DNA of 64,000 bases from Mucilaginibacter sp. (GCA_028288305.1 JAQBOA010000065.1:1-64000), one strand, 5' to 3'. Counted from the stretch's first letter, positions 7,807 through 16,857 are shown. A program made the numbers and translations. Notes: generated by a model from the letters alone, not told the origin.

Positions 7807-9789
7807 CTATTTCTTTACAGGATACAAATGCATTACCTGTCCTCCGCCGGATTCGAGCAGCATAGTTATTACAGTTTTGCGGTTAACTTGTCTGGTTTCC
7901 TTTACTAAATGATTTAAGTTGGGATCGGATGCAGGTGCATCGCTATATGTTTCTGCCATATAGTTACCTTCAGGTAAAAAATCAAGAGCTTTTGTTAAGG
8001 TGCGTGATGTATGATTGGTAATAGTCCCAACATACCAATCATTGCCCTTGCGTCTTGCAATGGCCAGCCATTCACCAGGTTTGGCATCAATTACACGGGT
8101 TTCGTCCCAGGTAGTGGGTACCTGTTGTATAAATTCAAATCCTGGCTGACCTATGTAAGCAGTTGGATCATCACATACCATTCCGAGAGCATTTTCCAAT
8201 ACAACATACATGGCAAGCATATGGCAGCGGGTACCCTGCACAAACGGCCGAGTATAATGTATTTTAAATTTTGAAGGCGACAATGCCCTGAACCCGCCTA
8301 AATGGTAATCAGTTGAACCAGCGAGCAAGCGGGTAAACGCAATATTAATATCATGATCCGGGTTAACCACGTCATTCCATTTATCGTTTTCGTAGTTTAA
8401 GGTGCCTTCGCGGGTAAATTCATTGGGCCATGATCTGCTCATTCCTGTTGGTTTATAAGCTCCATGAAATTGAATATGCAAATGGTGCTGTGCCGCTTTT
8501 TGTAATATTTCTTCCTGCATATTTACCATTTCCTGGTCGTCACGGTCCATAAAATCGCACATCAGACCTTTTATACCCCATTTTTCGTACTGGGCGAATG
8601 TTTCATCAAGTTTAGGATATAAAGCATGAAAATGTACCCATACACGTATGCCTACACCCTTTTTAGCTGCCGAATCGCAAAGTTGCTGCATATCCAAACC
8701 GGGAACAGCCTTTGAAGGATCGGCATGCGGCCCAGGCTGAAAACCGGCGCCATCATTTACATACCATTCATGCAGGCCATATTCAACTACTGAGTGGTAT
8801 TCAATTCCATATTTAGCACAAAAGTCAACATAGTACATATTGGTAACATAATTATTCCCCGGCGCATTGATTGAATCCGGTACTACATCCCCATTCCACC
8901 ATGGAAAAGTTGTTTTTCCTGGCTTTACCCACGATACATCTTTTATTTTACAAGGCTCATTTAAATTGGTCAATATATTTGATTCGATGAATGCACCAGG
9001 CCTGTCGCTTATCATCATTACCCGCCAGGGGCTATTATGTGGCAATGTGGCTTTTACTTTTATATCCGGTTGTCCGGGAAGCGGGGATAAACGGCTTTCA
9101 AGTACATTATTATGTTTTATGAGATACATGCCGGCATAATCGTGCAAAACTGCTTCGGTAATAGCCATGTAAAGGCCTTTGGGAAACTCAAACAATACCG
9201 GCATATCCATTAAAGTATCTGCCTTTAATTGGTTTAAACTTACTTTTGTATATAACCCTTCGTGGGATGTAGTATAGTTTTGACGTAAAAGAGCAGTTAC
9301 TACAGGATTTTGAGTAAGATTAAAGGAGTCAATTTCATCGGTTATGTTAAAACTTGTCCATTGGCGGTGCTGCGGCAAAACGTACCTGAAAGCAAGACCA
9401 TCATTAAACACCCTTACTTCAATACTCAAATTTCTTTTAGCGCCTGTTTGTTCAGTTACCGGGATAATTACCCGATTACAATCGCTGTGTACTTTACTGG
9501 CCTTTCCTGTTATCAGTTCATAATCCTCAGTTAACCTTTCGGGATTTGCGGGTGTTATAACCAGGTTATGGTTAAAAAGGCCACCTTCTTTAAAGCTTAT
9601 ATTTAACCTCGAAACATCAACCATTAAAATTCCTTTATAAGCTACCCGATAATACAAGCCATCTTTATCCGCGCTTAGCCAAAATTTAATTTTTGTATCC
9701 GGAGAAGCAACTGTAATGATCTTTTTTGCAAAAACGTTTGCAGAGATTAACAGAAAAATAAAGAAAAGTAAACGTTGTAATAATGACAT
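7807..9789 (-). CDS. Glycoside hydrolase family 97 (alpha-glucosidase/alpha-galactosidase), exported
   Basis: The 660-aa protein has a signal peptide (about residues 1-21), an N-terminal beta-sandwich, a TIM-barrel catalytic domain and a C-terminal all-beta domain, the SusB/GH97 layout at normal length. GH97 enzymes split alpha-galactosides or alpha-glucosides in the periplasm. The segment KGLMCDFMDRDDQ puts an Asp where retaining GH97 members have their nucleophile, hinting at alpha-galactosidase activity; this is a judgement from motif memory. No SusC/SusD pair is in the window. The start codon lies in a hairpin (9788-9838). Confidence 0.9.
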   Translation of the reverse strand: MSLLQRLLFFIFLLISANVFAKKIITVASPDTKIKFWLSADKDGLYYRVAYKGILMVDVSRLNISFKEGGLFNHNLVITPANPERLTEDYELITGKASKVHSDCNRVIIPVTEQTGAKRNLSIEVRVFNDGLAFRYVLPQHRQWTSFNITDEIDSFNLTQNPVVTALLRQNYTTSHEGLYTKVSLNQLKADTLMDMPVLFEFPKGLYMAITEAVLHDYAGMYLIKHNNVLESRLSPLPGQPDIKVKATLPHNSPWRVMMISDRPGAFIESNILTNLNEPCKIKDVSWVKPGKTTFPWWNGDVVPDSINAPGNNYVTNMYYVDFCAKYGIEYHSVVEYGLHEWYVNDGAGFQPGPHADPSKAVPGLDMQQLCDSAAKKGVGIRVWVHFHALYPKLDETFAQYEKWGIKGLMCDFMDRDDQEMVNMQEEILQKAAQHHLHIQFHGAYKPTGMSRSWPNEFTREGTLNYENDKWNDVVNPDHDINIAFTRLLAGSTDYHLGGFRALSPSKFKIHYTRPFVQGTRCHMLAMYVVLENALGMVCDDPTAYIGQPGFEFIQQVPTTWDETRVIDAKPGEWLAIARRKGNDWYVGTITNHTSRTLTKALDFLPEGNYMAETYSDAPASDPNLNHLVKETRQVNRKTVITMLLESGGGQVMHLYPVKK

Positions 9790-9838
9790 ATCCGCTGGCT
9801 TAATTAGATTGGTTTAAACCATAAATGTAAGCGGATAT
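9788..9838 (-). promoter_or_regulatory. Inverted repeat around the GH97 start codon with inner palindrome
   Basis: Arms ATATCCGCT (9788-9796) and AGCGGATAT (9830-9838) are perfect 9-bp complements, and the start codon (9787-9789) touches the inner end of the transcript hairpin. The loop holds the 10-bp palindrome GGTTTAAACC (9811-9820). Either a translation-controlling hairpin or a protein-binding operator would fit. Confidence 0.4.
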
Positions 9839-9885
9839 TTAGTTAGGTTTATTTTAAAACTAAAAAAAAGAAAATAAATATAATC

Positions 9886-9979
9886 GCGGGGGTACGGGCA
9901 AACTCCTAAAATGCAGATCGTTGCAAGCTGATCACAAATTATTCGCTCTGTAAAGCTTAGAGCTCGCTTCGTACCCCGC
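9886..9979. repeat. Intergenic palindromic repeat, TTCGTACCTCGCAATGACG family (degenerate copy)
   Basis: Outer arms GCGGGGGTACG (9886-9896) and CGTACCCCGC (9970-9979) pair across about 70 nt. The right half (GCTTCGTACCCCGCAATTA) matches the element at 40012-40113 with a few changes. It lies between the DUF1493 gene and the GH97 promoter. Confidence 0.6.
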
Positions 9980-10005
9980 AATTATTAGTTGATAGTGAGG
10001 ATAAA

Positions 10006-10386
10006 TCATAATAACTTACCTGTGTTAACAGCATCCTGCAAATTGCTTACCCTGAATTTGGGTTTATAAATGCGATGTGACAATCGTTTAACCCAGGAAG
10101 ATTTGTAACCAAATACTGTTTTTATAAGCTTAACCCCAGCAGAGCCGGTCGGATAGCCATATTTATACCAACTAAATTTTGACTGGTCGATATGGAATTG
10201 TGCGGCAAACTCAGCTATAAAAAGATCTATCTCAATATCAAAAATATCGAGGTCAAGGTCAATACTGGTATCAAGATTCAGGGCAGACGGATCTACCTCT
10301 TGAATCTTGTACTTGGTACAGTAATCAACTATGAAATCTTTTAATTGCGGATGTATTTCTTCCATCTGACAATGTGTGCTGATCAT
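10006..10386 (-). CDS. DUF1493 family protein
   Basis: The 126-aa acidic protein has the core of DUF1493: a helical region with repeated Leu-Asp pairs (about residues 38-65), then FAAQFHIDQSKFSWYKY (about 64-80) and a hydrophobic C-terminal part. Family members are small, acyl-carrier-like in shape and of unknown function. There is no signal peptide or membrane segment. It may start at the later Met (residue 8), since the first ATG has no clear RBS. It probably forms a separate transcript from the GNAT gene 76 bp upstream. Confidence 0.65.
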   Translation of the reverse strand: MISTHCQMEEIHPQLKDFIVDYCTKYKIQEVDPSALNLDTSIDLDLDIFDIEIDLFIAEFAAQFHIDQSKFSWYKYGYPTGSAGVKLIKTVFGYKSSWVKRLSHRIYKPKFRVSNLQDAVNTGKLL

Positions 10387-10462
10387 TTGATCTATTAGAC
10401 GCCATTATTTCAGGAAGGTTGCACATGAATTATTCTTTTTCTGAAGAAAAACGAGTTTTATA

Positions 10463-10972
10463 TTAAACGTTCTTTTCCATTACAATAAGCTCAATTGGTT
10501 GTTTGGGTATGCCAAATTTTGTACCGTGATGAAAGGGTTCGGTTTCGCCGGTAGCTTTAAACCCTCGCCGTTCATACCAGCTGATCAGTTCAGAACGTGT
10601 GCTGATTACTGTAATAGTTAATGTGTGACAGTTTAATTGTATAGCATAAGTTTCGGCAGCCAGCAGTAAGTCCCTGCCTGTGCCTTTTCCCTGTAAAAGC
10701 GGCGAAACACTAAACATACCTACATATAATTTAGATGCACGAAATTCCAGGTAAACGCAGCCCGTTATTTCGCCACTATTTTCAGTGTTTTTCAGGATGG
10801 TAATTTTAGGATCATCAAAGTAACTTTTTAACGTAGCTTCGTCTATCCTTAATCCATCAAGCAGGTGAGCTTCAGTTGTCCAGCCTTTTTTAGAAGTTTC
10901 GCCACGGTAAGCGCTGTTTACTAAAACGTTAAGTTCGGATACATCGGTAAGAGTAGCTTTTGTTATGGGCAT
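10463..10972 (-). CDS. GNAT-family N-acetyltransferase
   Basis: The 169-aa protein has the GNAT fold, with acetyl-CoA-binding motif A at about residues 87-105 (VSPLLQGKGTGRDLLLAAE, the Q/RxxGxG/A signature as QGKGTG) and a C-terminal WYERRGFKATGE (about 131-142). It acetylates an amine that cannot be identified. Its first 45 bp and upstream DNA recur 672 bp away at 11600-11644, where a second copy is cut off after 15 codons, so this gene is the survivor of a local duplication. Confidence 0.9.
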   Translation of the reverse strand: MPITKATLTDVSELNVLVNSAYRGETSKKGWTTEAHLLDGLRIDEATLKSYFDDPKITILKNTENSGEITGCVYLEFRASKLYVGMFSVSPLLQGKGTGRDLLLAAETYAIQLNCHTLTITVISTRSELISWYERRGFKATGETEPFHHGTKFGIPKQPIELIVMEKNV

Positions 10973-11082
10973 AGATTATTTTTTTGCGGTACAAACCTAA
11001 ACTTTTTAAAATTTAAGGCAAGTATCTATTTGCTAATTATAAGGCTGATAAAATTATCACCGCTAATTGAAATTACTATCTC
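10928..11082. repeat. Direct repeat copy A (GNAT 5' end plus VCBS 3' remnant)
   Basis: About 155 bp here align without long gaps to 11600-11755 with scattered mismatches. Both copies hold a GNAT start (minus strand), a spacer and the 3' end of a VCBS-repeat gene. In copy A the GNAT gene is whole and the VCBS part is a stub; in copy B it is the reverse. This is what remains after tandem duplication of a VCBS-GNAT pair and loss of the middle. Confidence 0.75.
11026..11082 (-). pseudogene. 3' remnant of a VCBS/FG-GAP repeat gene
   Basis: The minus-strand frame ending at 11026-11028 (TAG) reads EIVISISGDNFISLIISK. This matches the C-terminus of the intact VCBS protein at 11698 (DIVVGNSGENFISLIISR). 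Upstream of 11082 the similarity stops, so only the last 18 or so codons survive. Confidence 0.7.
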
Positions 11083-11599
11083 CTTGTTCACGTTCATTTC
11101 ACATTAACACACATATGAACGTTCATAAACGCCTTGTAATCAATAACTTGTGCTTGAAAAATTTTAGATATCTATATCTGCCTGTAAATCAGCTGATTGC
11201 AAATTTGTATGAAAAAAAACATCTTCAGCGTGAAGTAATGTTAATTGATGACGTATAATCCGTTATTCGAACCTTTTTACAGAAAAATGCAGAAAAATGC
11301 AATTATTGCAGGGGTTGGATTCATCGATTTGCATATTTTCGCGATTTTAGCGTTCAAATGCGTTCATGATGAACGGTAGAGGGATCTATTTTTGATCGGC
11401 CCATGCTTGCGTAAAGCAGCGAATAAGGATCATATCATAGAGTCTATTGACGGCCTTATCCAGCATACTAAAACCGGGCTGGCTTATAAATAACAAAGCC
11501 CGGCGCTCGGTGCCAGGCTTCGTTTATTTGCTACTTATCGCTTCCATAGTTACGAGAACCCAAACGCCTTGGTCGACCCGGATTCTTGCGCCGGATTTA
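11083..11599. other. Non-coding filler between duplicated segments; no supported gene
   Basis: No convincing ORF is seen. It holds a 14-bp palindrome TATGAACGTTCATA (11114-11127), several GTTCA words near 11087-11126 and 11350-11375, and a hairpin at 11496-11520 (AAGCCCGGC/GCCAGGCTT, one mismatch) followed on the minus strand by TTTGTTATTT, terminator-like. A 30-codon minus ORF (11524-11616) ends just before that hairpin, but its start lies inside copy B and it matches nothing I recognise. It looks like decayed mobile or recombined DNA. Confidence 0.5.
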
Positions 11600-11644
11600 G
11601 TTAAGTTCGGGTACATCGGTAGTTACTGCTTTTGTTATGGGCAT
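11600..11644 (-). pseudogene. 5' remnant of a second GNAT acetyltransferase gene
   Basis: ATG at 11642-11644 opens MPITKAVTTDVPELN and then stops at once with TAA. The intact gene at 10972 begins MPITKATLTDVSELN. The break falls at the left edge of the direct repeat. Confidence 0.7.
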
Positions 11645-11697
11645 CGATCATTTTTTAGCAATACAAACCTAAACCTTTTAAAACCTCAGGCAGATAT

Positions 11698-12870
11698 CTA
11701 TCTGCTAATTATAAGGCTGATAAAATTCTCACCGCTATTTCCAACCACTATATCTTCTTTTTTATCAACATTAAAGTCGGCAATAGCAACACCATCAGGC
11801 TTTGCTCCAACTGGTATTGTATAGCTCGATGCAACAGTATTTTTATTCATTATGAATACCGTAATGCTGTTACTTTTATAATTAGTAACCACAATATCAG
11901 GAATACCATCGCCATTTAAATCGCCTATGGCAACCCGGCTTGGCGCTTTCCCAGTGGTAAACGGCGATCCAGGCATGGTTGTAAACTTTCCTTTTCCATC
12001 ACCAAGTAAAACAGTTAAGCCATCCTTGCCTTTATTAGACGCAGTTATACTGGGCGAGTTGATTATTGCCAGGTCAGGATTACTGTCGTTATTAATATCT
12101 CCAATAGCAACGCCAAACGGAGAATCACCGCATGGAAATGGTGAGCCTTCGGGCTCATGAAAATTCCCTTTTCCATCGCCCAAAAGTATAGTTGCATTAT
12201 TACCATCAAGATTTGTGGTAACAATATCTAAATTTCCATCTTTGTTTAAATCAGCAGTTCTTATCCGTTGATAAGGGTGCTTGCCAACCTGCAGGTATTT
12301 GGCAATGGTATTAAACCCACGATCACTGTTACCAAACAAAATTGCTAACCGGTTATTTCCCCAACTATCAGTAACCAAGTCTAAATTGCCATCGTTATTA
12401 AAGTCGCCTGCTACTACGCCATGTGTATGAGGAGTAACCTCCACCTTAATTGGCGAACCTTTTATAGGAGTAAATCTTCCATGTCCATCTCCAGTTAGTA
12501 CAGTAAGGTACTTGCGGTCGTGGTTTGCAAAGGCCAGGTCTGGTTTGCCATCTTTATTAAAATCAGCTATAGCAATATCGTTCGGCATGTAACCTGCCTT
12601 AAACGGTGAGCCTTTGGCTTCTCTAAAGTTCGCCTTACCGATCCCAAGTAATATAGTTACACTGCTGTCTTCACCATTAGCAATTACGAGGTCCACAATC
12701 TTATCCCCGTTTAAATCAGCTGCTTCCACGCTATAAGGTTTACTATGTAATTGAATTTTGCTGATAACCCAAGGCGAAGCACTATAGCTTGTTCGGGCAT
12801 AATTCTTTGTGCAGACAATGATAAAAGCGCAAGCTGCAATAGATAAAATAAATACAACAGTTTTTTTCAT
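11698..12870 (-). CDS. FG-GAP/VCBS-repeat beta-propeller protein, exported or membrane-anchored
   Basis: The 390-aa protein (start ATG at 12868-12870; an upstream in-frame ATG would add nine residues) has an N-terminal hydrophobic segment ending near a Cys (AACAFIIVC), so it is secreted or possibly lipid-anchored. The rest is about seven repeats built on D-x-N-x-D-G-x-x-D-L (such as DLNGDKIVDL, DFNKDGKPDL, DLNGDGIPDI), the calcium-binding loops of FG-GAP propellers. Such proteins bind surfaces or partners; no catalytic domain is present. Its 3' end is part of direct repeat copy B. Confidence 0.85.
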   Translation of the reverse strand: MKKTVVFILSIAACAFIIVCTKNYARTSYSASPWVISKIQLHSKPYSVEAADLNGDKIVDLVIANGEDSSVTILLGIGKANFREAKGSPFKAGYMPNDIAIADFNKDGKPDLAFANHDRKYLTVLTGDGHGRFTPIKGSPIKVEVTPHTHGVVAGDFNNDGNLDLVTDSWGNNRLAILFGNSDRGFNTIAKYLQVGKHPYQRIRTADLNKDGNLDIVTTNLDGNNATILLGDGKGNFHEPEGSPFPCGDSPFGVAIGDINNDSNPDLAIINSPSITASNKGKDGLTVLLGDGKGKFTTMPGSPFTTGKAPSRVAIGDLNGDGIPDIVVTNYKSNSITVFIMNKNTVASSYTIPVGAKPDGVAIADFNVDKKEDIVVGNSGENFISLIISR

Positions 12871-13201
12871 GACGATACTTTTAGAGTTACTTATCAAACC
12901 ATTTTATTAAACCATTTAATTTGATTTAATAAACAAGATTACCCGTTTGCCTTATTATTTTAAAATAAAGTAGACTACCTGCAGTATTAATAGATGTACG
13001 GTTTGGTTTAAGATTTATTGAGTTGGATTGAGTTTAAACATTTGAATATTTGATAGTCTATTTAACTTAATTAACTATTCACCCAATCAACTTAATCACC
13101 CACTAACGTTTATCTATTAAATCTGATGTTGGTCGATTGTATTAGCTGTTCATCTTATTTATGCTCATTTTTGAATAATCATTGTTCATAAGATCAAGTG
13201 T
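12871..13201. other. Divergent intergenic region with palindromic word cluster; no gene seen
   Basis: This 331-bp gap separates the VCBS gene and the LytTR gene. Around 13018-13110 it holds the word family TTGAGTTGGATTGAGTTT on one side and its rough complement (CACCCAATCAACTTAATCACCC) on the other. That is the same architecture as the other word-based palindromes in this window. Promoters for both genes must lie here, but I cannot place them. Confidence 0.45.
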
Positions 13202-13987
13202 ATGAAATGGCTCACAGTAAAACGATTATTGAACTTGGGGTTTTGGATACTGATAACCTTTATATTTTTATATGACAGGCGCTACCTTATTCAAAAGTTA
13301 GGATTAGGCCATTTTATCGAATGCATTGCAGTAAGGCTTACCCTTATCATTTCACTAGCTTATTTGCACCTCTATTATCTTATTCCCCGGTACTTTTCTG
13401 GTAAGCGGTATTTTACTTATTTCACCTTACTTATTTTATCATTAGGTGTATATGTAAGTTTGCAAAACCTATACGATATTTATCTTTATGGCTTTGTTAT
13501 AGGCGACGTTAGCCATCGGGGTTTCTGGTTTTCTTTCCCTTATAATTTTTTTAATACCTCGTGGTATGTGCTGATTACGGTAGCTTTTAAATTGAGCCTT
13601 GACTGGTACGAACAAAGAAAAGAAGTTATAAAATTGCAAGAGGAGCTTAGCCGTGTACCGGCCTTTGTTAATACACAAAAAGATGATAAGTATCTGTTTT
13701 TAAAATCTGGTACAAAGAAATTGAAAACACCGATTGCGGCAGTTTCCTATATACAAGGATTAAAAGATTATTCGATCATTTATACCGATGAGGGGAAGAT
13801 CATTGTAAAAGGCTCACTAAAAACTGTTGAAGAATTATTTCCTGAAAAGCATTTTCTTCGCATTCATAAATCTTATCTTGTTACTAATGATAAAATAAAG
13901 CAGATAGAAAGCAATAAAGTGATATTAACCAATGGAACAATTATTCCGGTAGGCCGGAGTTATAAACATTTGCTAAACCTTCTATAA
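13202..13987 (+). CDS. Membrane-anchored LytTR-family DNA-binding regulator
   Basis: The 261-aa protein has four predicted membrane helices (about residues 10-25, 37-58, 68-90, 105-130), a short linker and a C-terminal LytTR domain (about 160-260). The LytTR signature includes FLKSGTKK, YIQGLKDYSIIYTDEGKIIVK, FLRIHKSYLV and IPVGRSYKHLL. There is no receiver domain, so sensing may act straight through the membrane part. Orphan transmembrane LytTR proteins are common in Sphingobacteriaceae. No partner kinase is adjacent; the kinase at 14343 is on the other strand. Confidence 0.88.
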   Translation: MKWLTVKRLLNLGFWILITFIFLYDRRYLIQKLGLGHFIECIAVRLTLIISLAYLHLYYLIPRYFSGKRYFTYFTLLILSLGVYVSLQNLYDIYLYGFVIGDVSHRGFWFSFPYNFFNTSWYVLITVAFKLSLDWYEQRKEVIKLQEELSRVPAFVNTQKDDKYLFLKSGTKKLKTPIAAVSYIQGLKDYSIIYTDEGKIIVKGSLKTVEELFPEKHFLRIHKSYLVTNDKIKQIESNKVILTNGTIIPVGRSYKHLLNLL

Positions 13988-14004
13988 AGGTATTAAAGTA
14001 ATGA

Positions 14005-14346
14005 CTAAAGCAGCTTATAGTCTTCCCGTGCAGGGCTAAAAATATCAATTAATTTACAATCAGTTATGGCTATGCCGCCATGCCACACGTTTGGTGGTAC
14101 AATAGCAAATAAACCTCGGTCAAGTATTTGGGGAATATCATTAACAGTTAGCTCAAACTTACCCTCAATAACAAATGCACATTGTGAATTAATATGTCGG
14201 TGACGAGGTACTGAACAACCAGCCTTCACCTCAATAAAATTTATAGTATTGGTTTCGGTATGGATTAATTTAGAGAAAAAGCCCGGAGCGATTTCTTTTG
14301 TTTGGATATCGTTAAATGAATGGAATATTGAACTATCTATTATCAT
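14005..14346 (-). CDS. Small single-domain cupin protein
   Basis: The 113-aa protein is one cupin barrel. Motif 1 (CSVPRHRHINSQCAFVIEGKFEL, about residues 45-67) keeps the metal-binding His, Gln/Glu and Gly pattern, and motif 2 ends in NVWHGG. Its ATG overlaps the end of the kinase gene by 4 nt, so the two are translationally coupled and the cupin may act as a sensor partner. The ligand is unknown. Confidence 0.8.
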   Translation of the reverse strand: MIIDSSIFHSFNDIQTKEIAPGFFSKLIHTETNTINFIEVKAGCSVPRHRHINSQCAFVIEGKFELTVNDIPQILDRGLFAIVPPNVWHGGIAITDCKLIDIFSPAREDYKLL

Positions 14347-15149
14347 ATCTCAATTTTAAAAGTAGTTCCTTTGTGAACCTCGCTTTCAACTGTCAGCGTG
14401 CCGTTTATACGCTCAATAAACTCTTTTACTAATATCAAACCAAGCCCGCTTCCTTTTTCTTTTTTGGTGCCTAATGTGGAATTATAATTATTATTATTCA
14501 ATAATTCCCTGGCTTGTTTATCAGTCATGCCAACGCCCGTATCTGTTACCTGCAATATTATTTTAGATCCTCTTTGTCGCATAATAACTGTTATGCTACC
14601 GGTTTCGGTAAATTTATTTGCATTGCTTATCAAATTTCGCAAAATAAATTCAATCACCCATGGATCTGAATAAATAATAGCGCCGGGTTCTATCTCATTT
14701 ATAAGATTATTATTTTTAACCGTGCCATTAATTAATTCTGAACTAAATATACGCTCAACAAGTTCGTGAAGATTAAAAGCTTCAAACTGCAAGCCTCCTG
14801 TCTTTAAATGTAACTGACCCCAATTCACTACGTTTTCTACCATCTCGATGGTAGTATTTAGTTGACTGGCCATCATATCCATTATTTCCGGCCAATCTTT
14901 TTTGTCGAGTACGCCGGAGTTTTTAAGTTCGATAATATTTTTTATGGAAGCTAACGGATTACGCAGGTCATGAGCCAATATATATATAATCCGTTTTTGT
15001 GTTTCAATAAGAGAGTTGAGCTCATCATTTTTTGCACTTAGATTACTAATTTTTACAAGCCTGTTTGCAAGTACTTTTAAAATATTTTGTTTGCCAATAA
15101 AACTCCACGGTAGGCTAGTTTCTTTCATTTCGATCATGTAATTTTCCAT
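14343..15149 (-). CDS. Soluble sensor histidine kinase without receiver or recognised sensor domain
   Basis: The 268-aa protein has a short coiled-coil N-terminus (about residues 25-55), a HisKA domain with the phospho-acceptor His in ILAHDLRNPLAS, and a HATPase domain with N-box (NLISNANKF), G1 (DTGVGMTD) and G2 (GSGLGLILVKEF). There is no membrane helix. It overlaps the cupin gene by 4 nt, so the pair is an operon and the cupin may give the input. Other in-frame Met starts (residues 5 and 8) exist. No response regulator lies beside it. Confidence 0.87.
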   Translation of the reverse strand: MENYMIEMKETSLPWSFIGKQNILKVLANRLVKISNLSAKNDELNSLIETQKRIIYILAHDLRNPLASIKNIIELKNSGVLDKKDWPEIMDMMASQLNTTIEMVENVVNWGQLHLKTGGLQFEAFNLHELVERIFSSELINGTVKNNNLINEIEPGAIIYSDPWVIEFILRNLISNANKFTETGSITVIMRQRGSKIILQVTDTGVGMTDKQARELLNNNNYNSTLGTKKEKGSGLGLILVKEFIERINGTLTVESEVHKGTTFKIEI

Positions 15150-15623
15150 TTCTTTCGTGTAAAGTATTTAAATAGTCTACTATGCTTTTAGCAGTTAAAT
15201 TTTAAAAAGTAAAAATGCACTGGTCAATTATCTTGCCATTAATGTTTTTTTAGCTCGGGTATATAAACAAAATTGATGCATTGCTTTAAAGAATTTAAAC
15301 CATAAAAAAAAGTAAAATCTCCGCTAATGTATTGAAATTTATTTTCTATATAATTAAATTTTTAAATTAAAAATATAATCAATTATTTACTGATAATTTA
15401 ACTTAGCATACACTAATGCAAGTTGTTGTATTGATTAGTGTACGGAATGATCTCAATTATTGGCAAAGTTATGACGACCTGAAAATGCTTTTATATCCAC
15501 TTGATACCCAGGATAATGTGCATAGATGAGGTAATAATTATTTAAAGCAGATATATTTTTTAGCGTTAAAAACTAAGTAACTCAATTTAAGTTTAATTTT
15601 ATAAGAATTATTACTTTTTAACT
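15150..15623. other. Intergenic region with one inverted repeat; no gene seen
   Basis: This 474-bp gap is strongly AT-rich and lies between the divergent kinase and cbpA-like genes. An inverted repeat at 15409-15442 (TACACTAAT-G-CAA against TTGATTAGTGTA) has 12-bp arms with one bulge and no T-run, so it reads more like an operator than a terminator. I found no ORF with a credible start. Confidence 0.4.
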
Positions 15624-16538
15624 ATGGCTTTTATTGATTATTACCAAATATTAGGCGTTTCAAAAACCGCATCAGAAAAGGACATTAAAAATGCCTACAG
15701 AAAGCTTGCTCGTAAATATCATCCCGACCTAAATCCTAATGATACGGAATCTAATAAAAAGTTTCAGCAACTTAATGAAGCCAACGAAGTATTAAGTGAT
15801 CCTGAAAAGCGAAAAAAATACGATCAATATGGCGAAAATTGGCAGCGTGGTGAGGAGTACGAAAAATACGAGCAACAAAAGCAAAACAGGCAGCAAGGGG
15901 CATATACAGGCGGCAATACCTCAAGCTTTGAAGGATTTGGCGATGAGAGTTTTTCTGATTTCTTTCAATCCATGTTTGGTGGTGGTGGCGGTTCAAGAGG
16001 CAGGCAAACAAAATATAGGGGGCAGGACTACAATGCCGAGCTTCAACTTACTTTAAAGGAGATAAGCGAAACCCATAAGCAAACGCTTACCGTTAACGGT
16101 AAAAATATACGGATAACCATTCCGGCAGGTGTTGAAAACGGTCAAATCATTAAAATTGCCGGGCATGGCGGACCCGGGGTAAGCGGCGGTCCTGCAGGCG
16201 ATTTGTATATCACCTTTTTAGTAGCTGAGGACCAGCGCTTTAAAAGGGATGGCAGCGATTTGTATTATACCTATAAACTTGACTTATATACTGCCGTGCT
16301 TGGAGGCGAAATAACAGTTGACACCCTGAACAGCAAAGTGAAAGTAAAAGTAAAACCAGAGACGCAAAATGGAACCAAAGTTAAACTGAAAGGCAAGGGC
16401 TTGCTTGTTTATAAAAAAGAAAATCAATTTGGCGACTTTTATATAACCTATGAAGTTCAAATTCCGGTAAATCTTACTGAAAAGCAAAAAAAGCTGTTTG
16501 AAGAATTGCGCGAGATAGCAAACCAAGTAAAGTCCTAA
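15624..16538 (+). CDS. cbpA: DnaJ-class co-chaperone, CbpA-like
   Basis: The 304-aa protein has an N-terminal J domain with HPD at residues 33-35, a Gly/Phe-rich linker (about 85-130, including GGGGGSRG) and the two C-terminal beta domains (about 135-300). It lacks the CxxCxGxG zinc-finger repeats of true DnaJ, which makes it CbpA/type II. It stimulates DnaK ATPase and hands over clients. The next gene encodes a CbpM-like modulator 22 bp downstream, the normal partner pair. Confidence 0.92.
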   Translation: MAFIDYYQILGVSKTASEKDIKNAYRKLARKYHPDLNPNDTESNKKFQQLNEANEVLSDPEKRKKYDQYGENWQRGEEYEKYEQQKQNRQQGAYTGGNTSSFEGFGDESFSDFFQSMFGGGGGSRGRQTKYRGQDYNAELQLTLKEISETHKQTLTVNGKNIRITIPAGVENGQIIKIAGHGGPGVSGGPAGDLYITFLVAEDQRFKRDGSDLYYTYKLDLYTAVLGGEITVDTLNSKVKVKVKPETQNGTKVKLKGKGLLVYKKENQFGDFYITYEVQIPVNLTEKQKKLFEELREIANQVKS

Positions 16539-16560
16539 AGAAAAAATGATTTAATGACCA

Positions 16561-16857
16561 ATGACTAAAGTTATGACAGAATTAAATTTAATAGCCACTT
16601 CGGATATTTGCAGGTATCATGAGGTGGAATATACTTTTATCAGTTCACTGGAAGAAGCCGGGCTGATAGAATTAAAGGTAGTGGGTAAAACTACTTACAT
16701 ACCTGACAGCGAACTTCAAAAGCTGGAAAAAATGATCAGGATGCATCACGAGCTGGAAATAAATATTGCCGGAATTGAGGCTATTAGCCATTTATTGCAA
16801 AGGATTGAGCAAATGCAGGAGGAAATGCGCCAGTTAAGAAACAGGCTAAGAAGGTAA
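16561..16857 (+). CDS. cbpM: Chaperone modulator CbpM-like protein
   Basis: The 98-aa protein has a MerR-like helix-turn-helix start (about residues 10-50; ICRYHEVEYTFISSLEEAGLIEL) and a C-terminal coiled coil (about 55-97). CbpM binds the J domain of CbpA and blocks its action on DnaK, and the position directly after cbpA supports this. A second ATG at residue 5 could be the true start. The gene also resembles transcription factors of the MerR type, but the context favours CbpM. Confidence 0.85.
   Translation: MTKVMTELNLIATSDICRYHEVEYTFISSLEEAGLIELKVVGKTTYIPDSELQKLEKMIRMHHELEINIAGIEAISHLLQRIEQMQEEMRQLRNRLRR

Noticed and set aside
11067-11258. Plus-strand ORF of 63 codons in the filler
   Set aside because: It starts inside repeat copy A, has no RBS and matches no family; chance ORF in AT-rich DNA.
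11447-11824. Plus-strand ORF of 125 codons across filler and the VCBS 3' end
   Set aside because: Most of it is antisense to the VCBS gene and repeat copy B; the composition is not protein-like.
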